From Halogeometricum limi (GTDB lineage: Archaea; Halobacteriota; Halobacteria; Halobacteriales; Haloferacaceae), in contig NZ_FOYS01000005.1 in NCBI RefSeq assembly GCF_900115785.1, forward strand, positions 1 through 64,000: a stretch of 64,000 nt of DNA, read 5' to 3'. Both the position numbers and the translations under genes were made by a program. The notes beneath the pieces are model-generated. The model searched no databases. It worked only from the letters and a program-made list of their open reading frames with translations, and was not told the origin of the DNA. Below are positions 56,123 to 64,000 of the stretch, piece by piece (the stretch's first letter is position 1; the number at the start of each line of letters is the position of its first letter).

Positions 56123-58180
56123 GTGCCGCGTTCGCGAGGGCGAATCGACGTCGCGGAGGTCCGCGAGGGGGGTGTACAGATGCCGTTAGAGACGCTCGTC
56201 GACGGATACAGTTTCTTCGTCGGGACGGACGCGACGACGCTCGGTCCGGAAGGCGGGTTGTACCACAGAGACACGCGACATCTCTCGTCGCTCGCGGTGG
56301 ACGTGGTCGGAGCGACGGTGACGCCCATCGGGGAGACGTTGGACGCGGCGAACGCGCGGACGGTCACGCTCGCGACTGCCGGTCCGTCGGTCAACGAGAT
56401 GCACGACCAGAACGTCCCGAAACACACCGAACTCGTCGTCGAGCGACGACAGTCCGTCCACGAGGGTGCGGGCTACGCGGAGACGGTGGCGCTCTCCAAC
56501 CACTCGGCGTCGCCGACGTCGCTGACCGTTCGGGTTCGGTTCGCCGTCGACTTCGCCGACCTGTTCGAGGTGCGGGGGTTCGGCAGCGACGTCGACCGGA
56601 CCGTTCGGACGAGCGTCGGCGACCGCTCGGTCACGTTCCGGTACGACTTCGAGACGGCGGACGGCGAGCGAGTCAGCCGAACGTCCCTCGTCTCGTTCGC
56701 CGCGATACCGGACGACCTCTCTTCGACGACGGCCACGTTCTCGCTCCGCGTCGGCCCGCAGGAGACGGCGGAACTGCCGTTCGCCGTCCGAGTCGGCGAA
56801 TCGGGCGAGTCGGCCGAGGCGTCCGGGGCGTCGCTCCCGACGCGGACGCCACCAGTTTCGATTCCCGCCGTCGAGACCGGAGACCCGCAGTACGATGCGG
56901 TCTTCGAACGGGCGGCGGCGGACCTCACCGCGTTGACGACGGAGACACCGCAGGGCCCGGTTCCGTTGGCGGGCACGCCGTGGTTCGTCACTCCGTTCGG
57001 CCGCGACGCACTGCTCACGGCGCACCAGACGGTCGGAGTCGCTCCCGAACTCGTCGAAGGGACGCTCCGATACTTCGCGGCCCACCGCGGACGCGACGAC
57101 GTGGCGTCGACGGGCGAGCAACCGGGGAAACTGTTCCACGAGATTCGCCACGGCGAACTCGCCGCGCGCAACCGGGTTCCTCACACGCCGTACTTCGGCA
57201 CGGTCGACGCGACGCCACTGTGGGTCACGCTCCTCGCCGAGGCGTGTCGGTGGCGCGGCGACGACTCGTTGGCGACGGAACTCGCCGACGCGTTGGCCGA
57301 CGCACTGGCGTGGATTCTCCGCACGAGCGACGACACGACGGACGACCCGTTCCTCTACTACGGCGACGACGGCGTCCTCGACCACAACGCGTGGAAAGAT
57401 ACCGCCGACAGCGTCCGGTTCGCGGACGGAACCGTCGCGGACAGACCGCTCGCTCTCGCCGAGGTACAGGGGTACGCCGCCAGCGCACTCGACGAGGGCG
57501 CGACGCTCCTCGAACGACTGGCGGCGGCCGAGGGCGTGGAGACGGAGACGGAACACCCGCTTTCGACGTACCGCGACCGCGCCGCGGCCATCGAACGCGC
57601 GTTCGACGAGGAGTTCTGGCTACCCGAGCGGTCGTTCTACGGGCTGGCGAAACAGGGAGACGGCAGAATCGTCGACGCCGTCACCTCGAACGTCGGCCAC
57701 TGTCTCTGGACGGGCACTATCCCCGAGTCGCGAGCCGATTCGGTGGCGTCGACGTTCGCGGACGGCCCCCTCTCGTCCGGGTGGGGCGTCAGAACGATGA
57801 GTCCGGACGATGCGGGCTACTCGCCCGTCTCGTACCACGCGGGCGGCGTCTGGCCCCACGACACGTCGCTCGTCGCACTCGGCCTCTCTCGGTACGGCTA
57901 CGGCGACGCGGCGGAACGACTCGCGACGGACGTCCTCGACGCGACGGCGCACCTCGCACACGACCGGCTTCCGGAACTGTACTGCGGATTCGGAGACGAC
58001 CGAGCGCCCGTCGAGTATCCGGCGGCGTGTACGCCTCAAGCGTGGGCCGCGGGCGCGCCGTTCGCGTTCCTTCGGGCGTCGTTCGACGTCTCCGCGGACG
58101 GAGACGGCGTCTCCGCTGGTCGAACGCCGGCACGGTTCGCCCCCCGTGCGGTCGACGTGTTCGGTGCCGTTCGGTCGTAG
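56123..58180 (+). CDS. Glycogen-debranching-type amylo-alpha-1,6-glucosidase
   Basis: This 685-residue cytoplasmic enzyme has an N-terminal beta-sandwich GDE domain (about 20-235; GYSFFVGTDATTLGPEGGLYHRDTRHLS) and an (alpha/alpha)6 barrel (about 260-660) with GTPWFVTPFGRDAL, VDATPLWVTLLAEA, NAWKDTADS and VSYHAGGVWPHDTSL. Acidic residues in GRD and KDTADS are candidate catalytic residues. Such enzymes remove alpha-1,6 branches or act on oligosaccharides brought in by the adjacent importer. Start GTG 56123 fits the TATA; the alternative ATG at 56180 removes 19 residues. No starch-synthesis gene lies nearby. Confidence 0.88.
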   Translation: MPRSRGRIDVAEVREGGVQMPLETLVDGYSFFVGTDATTLGPEGGLYHRDTRHLSSLAVDVVGATVTPIGETLDAANARTVTLATAGPSVNEMHDQNVPKHTELVVERRQSVHEGAGYAETVALSNHSASPTSLTVRVRFAVDFADLFEVRGFGSDVDRTVRTSVGDRSVTFRYDFETADGERVSRTSLVSFAAIPDDLSSTTATFSLRVGPQETAELPFAVRVGESGESAEASGASLPTRTPPVSIPAVETGDPQYDAVFERAAADLTALTTETPQGPVPLAGTPWFVTPFGRDALLTAHQTVGVAPELVEGTLRYFAAHRGRDDVASTGEQPGKLFHEIRHGELAARNRVPHTPYFGTVDATPLWVTLLAEACRWRGDDSLATELADALADALAWILRTSDDTTDDPFLYYGDDGVLDHNAWKDTADSVRFADGTVADRPLALAEVQGYAASALDEGATLLERLAAAEGVETETEHPLSTYRDRAAAIERAFDEEFWLPERSFYGLAKQGDGRIVDAVTSNVGHCLWTGTIPESRADSVASTFADGPLSSGWGVRTMSPDDAGYSPVSYHAGGVWPHDTSLVALGLSRYGYGDAAERLATDVLDATAHLAHDRLPELYCGFGDDRAPVEYPAACTPQAWAAGAPFAFLRASFDVSADGDGVSAGRTPARFAPRAVDVFGAVRS

Positions 58181-58198
58181 ATTCGAATGAAGCGCCCC

Positions 58199-58441
58199 TC
58201 AGTCGGATGCTTCCAGCGAGTAGACGCGCTTTCTGGCGTCGCGGAGGCAGACGTCCTCGTGGACGATGTCGGCCTCTTCGAGTTTCCGGAGTGCGCCGCG
58301 GACCGTCCGCGAGGAGAGTTGCGTTCGTTCGGTCAGTTCGCCCTGCGTCAGATGCGACTCCTGTTCGAGGACGTAGTTGACGAACTTTGCACTCGGGGGA
58401 AGGTCAGCAATCGACGTGGTTGATTGTTGGGCTTGAGACAT
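58199..58441 (-). CDS. Small MarR/winged-helix regulator
   Basis: This 80-residue protein is essentially one winged helix: PPSAKFVNYVLEQESHLTQGELTERTQLSSRTVRGALRKLEEADIVHEDVCLRDARKRVYSLE. The recognition helix is SSRTVRGALRKL. It resembles haloarchaeal single-domain regulators of the MarR/TrmB-like fold. ATG 58441 is preferred; the frame runs on to 58531. TATA-like GGCTATATT on the minus strand near 58529-58537 would give a leader of about 65 bases. Target unknown; next to the debranching enzyme and divergent from an aldehyde dehydrogenase. Confidence 0.85.
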   Translation of the reverse strand: MSQAQQSTTSIADLPPSAKFVNYVLEQESHLTQGELTERTQLSSRTVRGALRKLEEADIVHEDVCLRDARKRVYSLEASD

Positions 58442-58673
58442 AGAGGTGTGTTCGGTTCGATTTCGGGCGTCCACGGACGACTGCTCCGGTTCGACCCGAG
58501 GACTCACGGACCACACTACGGACTCATCCAATATAGCCGTTCTAGGACACCCGTGCCACCCGGTTACACCGCTGTCACCGACCCCGCATCGAACGTGACA
58601 GTTCAGCGAGCTTGCACGCGACTCGATACTTGAACGTACCGCTCCCGCGCGTCCTCGCTGATTCCGTCCCGGA

Positions 58674-58680
58674 TTTTATC
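58674..58680 (+). promoter_or_regulatory. TATA-like box of the aldehyde dehydrogenase gene
   Basis: TTTTATC is centred about 28 bases before ATG 58705 and fixes the start. The 263-base gap 58442-58704 also carries the minus-strand promoter of the winged-helix gene. Confidence 0.6.
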
Positions 58681-58704
58681 CTGTCGGCCGTACGATGCGT
58701 TATC

Positions 58705-60192
58705 ATGCCCGCCGACCTCTCGATAGACGCCGACTGGAACGCGCTCTACGTCGACGGCGAGTGGCGAACCGCAGACGGAGACGACGAACTCGCCGTCGAA
58801 GACCCCTCGACGCGCGAAACCGTTACGCACGTCCCGGCAGCCACCGACTCGGACGTGGACGCCGCGTACGAGGCGGCGGCGGCCGCACAGGACGAGTGGG
58901 CCGCGCAACCGCCCGCCCGCCGCGCCGAAGTGATACGCGAGGTGACCCGACTCCTCGACGAACACGAAGACGACGTCGTCGAACTCCTCGCGACGGAGGC
59001 GGGCGGGACGGAAGTGATGGGACGAACCTCGGTCCAGATATCGAAAGACCACACCAGCGAGGCGGCGACGTATCCGAAGCGCGTGAAAGGCGAACACCGC
59101 GAGTCGAACATCCCGGGGAAGGAGAACATCGTCAAGCGAGTGCCGAAGGGCGTCGTTACGGCCATCTCGCCGTGGAATTTCCCGCTCAACCTCTCGCTCC
59201 GCGCCGTCGCACCGGCCATCGCCCTCGGGAACACCGTCGTTCTCAAACCCGCCTCGAACACGCCCGTCACGGGTGGTCTCCTCCTGGCGAAACTGTTCGA
59301 GAAAGCGGGTCTGCCGGACGGCGTTCTCAACGTCGTCACCGGCCGCGGGTCTGACATCGGTGACCGCGTGGCGGGCCACCCCGAGAGCGACGCCGTCGCG
59401 TTCACCGGGTCCACCGACGTCGGACGCGGCGTCGCCGCCACCGCCGCGGAGAACCTCGCCGTCCAGGCGATGGAACTCGGCGGCAACAACGCTCACGTCG
59501 TCACGGCGGACGCCGACGTAGACGCCGCAGTCGACAGCGCCGTATTCGGGTCGTTCGTCCATCAGGGACAGGTCTGCATCTCGATAAACCGGCATGTGGT
59601 TCACGAGAGCGTCTACGACGAGTACGTCGAGCGACTCGTCGAACGCGCCGAGGGACTGCCGACGGGAAGCGCACACGACGCCGACACCGTCGTCGGGCCC
59701 ATCGTCGACGAGTCCCAACGGGACGAGATGTTGAACTACGTCGAGGAGACGGTCGACGCGGGGGCGACGCTCGAAACCGGCGGCGGTACCGTCGACGTGG
59801 GCGTCGAGGACTCGCTGGTCGTCGAACCCACCGTCCTCTCGGGTGTGACGAACGAGATGGCCGCCGCGTGCAACGAACACTTCGGGCCCATCGCCCCGGT
59901 TATCCCGTTCTCGGACGTCGACGAAGCCGTCGCGATAGCCAACGACACCGAGTACGGCCTCTCGGGGTCGGTCCACGCCGGTGACCTCGACACCGCGATG
60001 GACATCGCCGACCGGATGGACACGGGCCACGTCCACATCGACGACCAACCGATAAATGACGAGGCGCACGTTCCCTTCTCGGGGACGAACGCTTCCGGAA
60101 TGGGTGGCTACAACAGCGAGACCATCCTCGAAACACTGACCGAGACGAAGTGGATATCGGTGCAGCGAGAAGAGCGGGAGTACCCGTTCTGA
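58705..60192 (+). CDS. NAD(P)-dependent aldehyde dehydrogenase
   Basis: This 495-residue enzyme oxidises aldehydes to acids. Cofactor motifs are SPWNFPLNLSLR and FTGSTDVGRGVA; the general base is Glu257 in MELGGNN and the nucleophile Cys291 in GQVCISINR, 34 residues apart as usual. HFGPIAPVIPF marks the C-terminal part. The group resembles benzaldehyde/vanillin-type or succinate-semialdehyde enzymes; the substrate is uncertain. ATG 58705 is chosen by the TATA box; an extra 31 residues upstream are not credible. Confidence 0.95.
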   Translation: MPADLSIDADWNALYVDGEWRTADGDDELAVEDPSTRETVTHVPAATDSDVDAAYEAAAAAQDEWAAQPPARRAEVIREVTRLLDEHEDDVVELLATEAGGTEVMGRTSVQISKDHTSEAATYPKRVKGEHRESNIPGKENIVKRVPKGVVTAISPWNFPLNLSLRAVAPAIALGNTVVLKPASNTPVTGGLLLAKLFEKAGLPDGVLNVVTGRGSDIGDRVAGHPESDAVAFTGSTDVGRGVAATAAENLAVQAMELGGNNAHVVTADADVDAAVDSAVFGSFVHQGQVCISINRHVVHESVYDEYVERLVERAEGLPTGSAHDADTVVGPIVDESQRDEMLNYVEETVDAGATLETGGGTVDVGVEDSLVVEPTVLSGVTNEMAAACNEHFGPIAPVIPFSDVDEAVAIANDTEYGLSGSVHAGDLDTAMDIADRMDTGHVHIDDQPINDEAHVPFSGTNASGMGGYNSETILETLTETKWISVQREEREYPF

Positions 60193-60281
60193 GGCGGCGG
60201 TTAGACCCGTCCCTCGCTCCGCGTCGACGTGGAGTCGCACCCCTCCCGAACCGTTAACGCGGCCCGACACGTCGGCCGCGT

Positions 60282-60680
60282 ATGGACGACGCCGAGGAAC
60301 CGGACGACACCCCCTTTGCAGACCTCACCTCCTACTGTGAGTTCGGTCCCGAACGCGTCTACGTCTACCTCGCCGTCGCTCGGACGAAGGAGAACGAGGG
60401 CCTCACTCAGGGGACCGAGGTCACGTTCTGAGAGGTGGTAAAACACGAAACCGATATTCGAAGGAAGCGCGACGAAATCCGGGCTATCGCGCGTCAGTAC
60501 CGCACCGACGACGGCGAATCGCTTCGGTTCCGTCTCTACCTCTCGGTGAACGCCCGGAACACGATGAGCGCCTACTGGCGCTTCAGAGCGGAGATGGACG
60601 ACTGGGTCAGAGGCCTGTTGCACGGCGACGACGCCGTACCCCGGACGTTTCAGCGCCTCGACCGCTACTGGCTGTCCGAA
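60282..60680 (+). pseudogene. Haloarchaeal conserved gene with in-frame stop and lost 3' end
   Basis: Starting at ATG 60282 (TATA-like GTTAAC at 60253-60258), the frame codes 49 residues up to TGA at 60429-60431, then continues in the same frame with EVVKHETDIRRKRDEIRAIA and LRFRLYLSVNARNTMSAYWRF, to about 60680. The two parts form one coherent acidic protein, as if CGA had become TGA between EVTF and EVV. From memory, relatives in other haloarchaea continue across this position and extend about 50-60 residues further; here the end runs into a different gene in another frame. Loss of function is likely unless the stop is read through. Confidence 0.75.
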
Positions 60681-60681
60681 C

Positions 60682-61455
60682 TCCTTCGCCGACGTTCCCG
60701 ACGACGCGTTCGTCTCCATCCTGTACGACGAGTCGCCGAAGTCCGTCCGCTACCACGTCTCCGAACCCGTCCTCGACGAGTTCGAGTCGTACGTCCGCGA
60801 CGACCTGACGAAGGCGCTCCGCAACAACCTCCTCTCCCGCGACATCGACCGGACGCGCGACCGAACGGCCGTCTTCGAGGCGGAATCGAAGGCCGTCATC
60901 GCCGAACACGCCGCCACCGTCGAGGCCGGGTCCCTCCACAAACTGCTCTACTATCTCCTGCGGGACTTCCTCGACTACGGTCCCATCGACCCCATCATGC
61001 GCGACGGCGCCATCGAGGACATCTCCTGCGACGGCGACGGCGTCCCCGTGTCCGTGGAGTTCCGCGTCGACGACGAGAGGACGGCCCCGTGGCCCGCGGA
61101 CGTCAACGACGGGGAGACCCGCGCGTACACGGTCAGTCGCGACGCCGGCGAGGAAATCGGCGTCGTCGCGTCGGCGGACCTCGGGGGGTTCATCCGGAGC
61201 GTCGATTCGACGGACAGCGCCGGCTCCGCACAGGTCGTCCTGCTCCCCGACGTCGACGGCTACAAAGACCAAGGGTCCGCGGAGGCGTTCCTCCGCCCGT
61301 ACGTCGACGATGAGACGGACACCCTCTCGCTCGCACCGAACCAGGCCATCTACCTGCTCGAGTTGGGTTCCACCGACCCCGAGAGCGGGGCGTTCGACTT
61401 GCAGGACGCCGTCGTCCTCGTGACGCTCTCGGAGAACCGAGCGGAGACGGGCTGA
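60682..61455 (+). pseudogene. Fusion remnant: secretion ATPase N-domain joined to an unrelated C-terminus
   Basis: In frame 60682, FADVPDDAFVSILYDESP through LLYYLLRDFLDYGPIDPIMR and GAIEDISCDGDGVPV is the N-terminal domain of a type II/IV secretion or pilus ATPase (PilB/FlaI type), without start codon and without the Walker domains. Right after DGVPV (about 61046) the sequence switches to an acidic, beta-rich stretch of about 135 residues ending NRAETG at 61455, which I do not recognise. No start fits upstream, as frame stops lie at 60547 and 60562. An internal ATG (60997) could start a 152-residue product. Confidence 0.65.
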
Positions 61456-61506
61456 AATCGACGCACCGAAACGGATTTGTCGCTGTAAAAACACGCTTTC
61501 GTAGAC

Positions 61507-61983
61507 ATGAGTCCACGCCGCTCGTCCCTCCTCGCCAGATACACTCCCGACAGTCGTCGGTGGCGGCGCGTCGTCGCCGCACTCGCCGCCGTCGGCGGCC
61601 CACTCGCCATGTACGGCGCGTTCGCCGTCTCGTCCGGCGTGAAGTCCGGGATGGTGTACAACCTCATCATCCTCGTGTTCGGCATCCTCGCGGTCACGCT
61701 CCCGGCAGTCGCGGCGACGGTCCTCCTCGCGCCTGACTCGGGCCTCGCCCGGACGAACGCCGATTCGGACTCCCCGCTCGCGACGCTCAAAGGGCGATAC
61801 GCGGCCGGCGAGATAGACGACGCGGAGTTCGAACGGCGCGTCGACTCACTCGTCGAACTGTCGGAGACGCGGTCCGTCGGTGCACCCCCGCCGTCCGCAT
61901 CGTCCGCATCGGCCGCGTCGTCCGCGTCGCACTCGCACCGTCCCTCCCCACGGGACCGTGAACGCGAGTCGGCCGACAACTGA
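61507..61983 (+). CDS. SHOCT-domain membrane protein
   Basis: This 158-residue protein has two membrane helices (about 20-43 and 48-74), followed by a SHOCT motif, LATLKGRYAAGEIDDAEFERRVDSLVE (about 94-120), and a Ser/Ala/His-rich tail. SHOCT is a short helical oligomerisation or scaffold motif common at the C-termini of haloarchaeal membrane proteins. The function is unknown. The ATG at 61507 follows GTAAAAAC near 61485. Confidence 0.85.
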   Translation: MSPRRSSLLARYTPDSRRWRRVVAALAAVGGPLAMYGAFAVSSGVKSGMVYNLIILVFGILAVTLPAVAATVLLAPDSGLARTNADSDSPLATLKGRYAAGEIDDAEFERRVDSLVELSETRSVGAPPPSASSASAASSASHSHRPSPRDRERESADN

Positions 61984-62008
61984 CGCGGTCGGTTCCGTCG
62001 GTTCGACC

Positions 62009-63154
62009 TCACTCCAGCGGGAACCGGAGGAACGCGCCGACGCCCTCGAACGCCTCGACGAACTGTTCGCCTCGCTCTACGTCCACGGGGACGACGGTGA
62101 GTTCGCCGCCCTGTTCGGTCGTGCGTTCTTCGAACGCGCGCAGTCGTTCCACCTCGACGGCCTCGGAGACGAGTACCGTCTCCACGGCGTCGTACTCTAA
62201 GGCTTCGCCGACGCCGTCGTCGCCGTACCGAACCTCGTTCTCCGCCGCCTCGTCGGAGAGCGCCTCGAAGAACGCTTCCAAGGCCGCCTCCGGCGCTCGA
62301 CGTTCGAGTTCCTCGAGTCGGTCCGCACCGCGTTCGGCCAGCGTGCTCAGTCCCTGTTCGGTCGCGTACTCGACGGGGATGGGGTCGCCGAGGACGGCGT
62401 CGTCGAGGCGGGAATCGACGTAGTCGCCGTCGCAGAACTGGTCGGCGGTGACCGCGGTGCCCCCGACGAGGACGCCGTCGACGCTCGGCGTGGCCGCCCC
62501 GTCGTTCGGGTCCGCGGTCGATTCGCTGTCTCCGCCTCCCGACGACGCGTCGAGAAACCGGCGCGACGCCGCTTCGCCGACGCGTTCGAAGAACTCCTCT
62601 TTCGCGCGTTCTCGCTCCCTCTCGAACCGCTCTGCGGACTGGCCGCCCGCTCTCGTCTTGCCGGGAACCTCGCTTTCGAACTGTTCGGCGTCGGTCACTC
62701 GCCCGCCGTCCAGTCGACCGAGTGCCGCCCCGCCGCGTTCGACGACGACGAGACCGAACGTCTGCTGTGGGGCGACGGCCGCTTCCAACGGTTCGACGTC
62801 GAACTCGTTGTCGAACGAGTACGCCGTCTCGACGGCCAGTCCGGAGACGTCGTCGAACACGTAGTCCTCGACGTCGCCGTCGACGACGCCGACGTAGAGG
62901 ACGAGGCCGTGCTCCGGCGTCTGCTCGTAATTTCTGAGGACGCGAACCGCTCGCTCGAACGCGTCGCGTCGGTGCTGGTCGGTGTTGTCCTCCTCGATGT
63001 ACTCGGCTTTCGCGCGCTCTTCTTCGACTCGCTCTCGAACCGCACCGACGGACTCGTCAGCGGCGACGCCGAGCGTCAACAGTCGGTCGTCGTCGGCTTC
63101 CGCGTCCGAAACGGCGTGGATTCGTCGACGAAGTGTGGCGTGGTCTGCAGACAT
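62009..63154 (-). CDS. Vms1-like aRF1 paralogue with GGQ motif
   Basis: This 381-residue protein has the three-part layout of archaeal release factor 1. An N-terminal domain (1-125) has degenerated NIKS-region sequence (EYIEEDNTDQHRRD instead of NIKS). A central domain has KTRAGGQSAERFERER with GGQ at 170-172, the peptidyl-tRNA hydrolysis motif. A C-terminal eL30-like domain (about 240-381) follows. Such aRF1 paralogues are grouped with the Vms1/ANKZF1 peptidyl-tRNA hydrolases of ribosome quality control. It probably frees stalled chains without reading a stop codon. A Ser/Gly/Asp insertion lies near 200-222. ATG is at 63154. Confidence 0.85.
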   Translation of the reverse strand: MSADHATLRRRIHAVSDAEADDDRLLTLGVAADESVGAVRERVEEERAKAEYIEEDNTDQHRRDAFERAVRVLRNYEQTPEHGLVLYVGVVDGDVEDYVFDDVSGLAVETAYSFDNEFDVEPLEAAVAPQQTFGLVVVERGGAALGRLDGGRVTDAEQFESEVPGKTRAGGQSAERFERERERAKEEFFERVGEAASRRFLDASSGGGDSESTADPNDGAATPSVDGVLVGGTAVTADQFCDGDYVDSRLDDAVLGDPIPVEYATEQGLSTLAERGADRLEELERRAPEAALEAFFEALSDEAAENEVRYGDDGVGEALEYDAVETVLVSEAVEVERLRAFEERTTEQGGELTVVPVDVERGEQFVEAFEGVGAFLRFPLE

Positions 63155-63302
63155 ATGCGTGAATTTGCTCCGTACGACCGCACCGAACGGAGGGGGGATT
63201 TCACTACTGCCTGTTCATTCAGGGTCGTTCGGTGTACCCGGTGGGCGCCGATTCGACGTGACCGACGAAGCGTTCAAATGTCGGTACAGAGTGGGACATC
63301 GT

Positions 63303-63878
63303 ATGGAACGGGAGATGCTCGAACGGGCGTTGGAGTACGCCGACCTCACCTCGTATCAGGCCGACGCCTACCTCACACTGCTGGAGATGGGGTACGCACC
63401 GGCGATAGAGGTCGGACGCGAGAGTTCCGTTCCCGTCTCGCAGGTGTACGACGTACTCCGAAGCTTAGAATCGAAAGGCTACGCCGAGACCATCGACCGC
63501 GAGAAACTCTACGTGCGTCCGTGCGACCCGGCCGAGGCGATGGCCGACTTAGAAACGCGCGGCGAACTCCTCAACGACGCCGCCATAGCGGTCAGAGAGC
63601 GTTACGAAGCGCCGGTGCGGATGGACTCTCGCGTCGGCGTCACGAAACGCGCGGAGACGGCCACCGAGAACGCCCGTTCCCTCATCGAAGACGCGGAGAC
63701 TGTCGTCGAAATCGCCGGTACCTTCGAGCAACTGGAGTCGTTGGAGCCGGCACTCCGGGCCGCCAGAGACCGCGGCGTCGTCGTCCGCGTATCGGTCTAC
63801 GTGGGCGACGCTCACTCCTCGTCGGCCATCGCGCTGAACACCTCGTCGGCGTCACCCGGCACGTCGAAGTCGTGGTAG
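63303..63878 (+). CDS. TrmB-family regulator, truncated at the C-terminus
   Basis: This 191-residue reading frame has a TrmB winged helix (LTSYQADAYLTLLEMGYAPAIEVGRESSVPVSQVYDVLRSLESKGY) and a helical linker, then only the first strands of the regulatory domain (VVEIAGTFEQLESLEPALRAARDRGVVVRVSVY). After VYVGDAHS (about 63814) the frame reads antisense through the end of the convergent thioredoxin-reductase-like gene, giving Ser/Thr-rich, meaningless sequence to 63878. Full family members are about 250-350 residues. It may be a pseudogene or a regulator reduced to its DNA-binding and dimer parts. ATG 63303 is clear. Confidence 0.75.
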   Translation: MEREMLERALEYADLTSYQADAYLTLLEMGYAPAIEVGRESSVPVSQVYDVLRSLESKGYAETIDREKLYVRPCDPAEAMADLETRGELLNDAAIAVRERYEAPVRMDSRVGVTKRAETATENARSLIEDAETVVEIAGTFEQLESLEPALRAARDRGVVVRVSVYVGDAHSSSAIALNTSSASPGTSKSW

Positions 63879-64000
63879 TTCTCGCCCTTCTCTGTCGAGA
63901 GGATGTTGAGTGCGGCGGCCGCCCCGTCGCCCGCGGCGATGACGGCTTGCCACTCCTCGGCGCGGACCATCGCGCCCGTCGCGTACGCGCCCTCGACGCT
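63812..64000 (-). CDS. Thioredoxin-reductase-like FAD oxidoreductase, 3' end only
   Basis: The gene enters from the right edge; the last 62 residues are visible, starting SVEGAYATGAMVRAEEWQAV and ending VFSAMADEE with stop TGA at 63812-63814. VEGAYATGAM and VIAAGDGAAAALNIL form the FAD-binding C-terminal motif of thioredoxin reductase-like NAD(P)/FAD proteins. Its end overlaps the convergent TrmB-like frame by 67 bases. Catalytic Cys residues lie outside the window. Confidence 0.82.
   Translation of the reverse strand, partial: SVEGAYATGAMVRAEEWQAVIAAGDGAAAALNILSTEKGENYHDFDVPGDADEVFSAMADEE

Noticed and set aside
1-64000. tRNA, rRNA, insertion sequences, CRISPR
   Set aside because: No tRNA-like cloverleaf, transposase motif or regularly spaced repeat was recognised; a dedicated covariance search would be needed to exclude small RNAs.

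Overview
The window looks like a piece of a haloarchaeal genome (class Halobacteria). The proteins are strongly acidic. The DNA is GC-rich with C/G third positions. Exported proteins carry twin-arginine (TAT) signals, often with a lipobox. Many genes have a TATA-like box about 27 bases before the start codon and no leader. Archaeal or haloarchaeal families are present: Orc1/Cdc6, TrmB regulators, DUF5518, DUF5995, Vms1-like release-factor paralogues and a class Ic-type ribonucleotide reductase. A genus cannot be fixed from sequence alone; Haloferacales is a guess. Core genes (nrdAB, thi genes) lie beside an orc1/cdc6 gene and a parA operon, so the replicon is either the main chromosome or a large secondary replicon.

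Layout. 1-1.65 kb: orc1/cdc6 bracketed by ORB-like repeats, a candidate replication origin. 1.7-8.2 kb: glyoxalase-like protein, HpcH/HpaI aldolase, a very large TAT-exported GH97 glycosidase with a carbohydrate-binding module inserted, and two membrane proteins. 8.4-12.4 kb: Vps4/Cdc48-like AAA ATPase divergent from an ArsR-type regulator, a PRC-barrel protein, then a parA operon with a small partner gene and 9-bp repeats in the flanks. 12.4-21.2 kb: flavin-binding protein, P-type ATPase, lone formate dehydrogenase-type molybdoenzyme, rhodanese, and a rifampicin-phosphotransferase-like enzyme. 21.2-26.3 kb: membrane protein, duplicated ferritin-like lipoprotein, family 2 glycosyltransferase, AIM24-like protein, UspA-like protein. 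26.8-28.7 kb: a two-TM protein with about 35 perfect Val-x-x-x tetrads, overlapping a PiT phosphate transporter. 28.8-35.8 kb: nucleoside hydrolase, SDR and ribokinase-like kinase (nucleoside/ribose catabolism), PhoD phosphatase, TrkH, a lipoprotein.

35.9-39.0 kb: thiE-thiM-SDR-thiD operon in which thiM carries an exact 27-bp tandem duplication. 39.0-42.6 kb: nrdB and nrdA. 42.9-47.2 kb: Ca/Na exchanger, DUF5518, another membrane protein, rhomboid protease, EEP nuclease/phosphatase. 47.2-58.2 kb: a carbohydrate-use region with a TrmB regulator, a beta-propeller glycosidase, DUF5995, a complete CUT1-type ABC importer with two ATPases, and a divergent glycogen-debranching-type enzyme. A perfect 9-bp inverted repeat with a TrmB-like core sits between the two divergent TATA boxes. 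58.2-64.0 kb: small winged-helix protein, aldehyde dehydrogenase, a three-part pseudogene mosaic, SHOCT protein, Vms1-like GGQ protein, a truncated TrmB-family gene, and the 3' end of a thioredoxin-reductase-like gene.

I saw no CRISPR array, rRNA, tRNA or intact insertion sequence, but short RNA genes could have been missed by eye. The observations I rate highest are the ORB-bracketed orc1, the par repeats, the tetrad-repeat/PiT pair, the palindrome between the ABC importer and debranching enzyme, the thiM duplication and the pseudogene mosaic.
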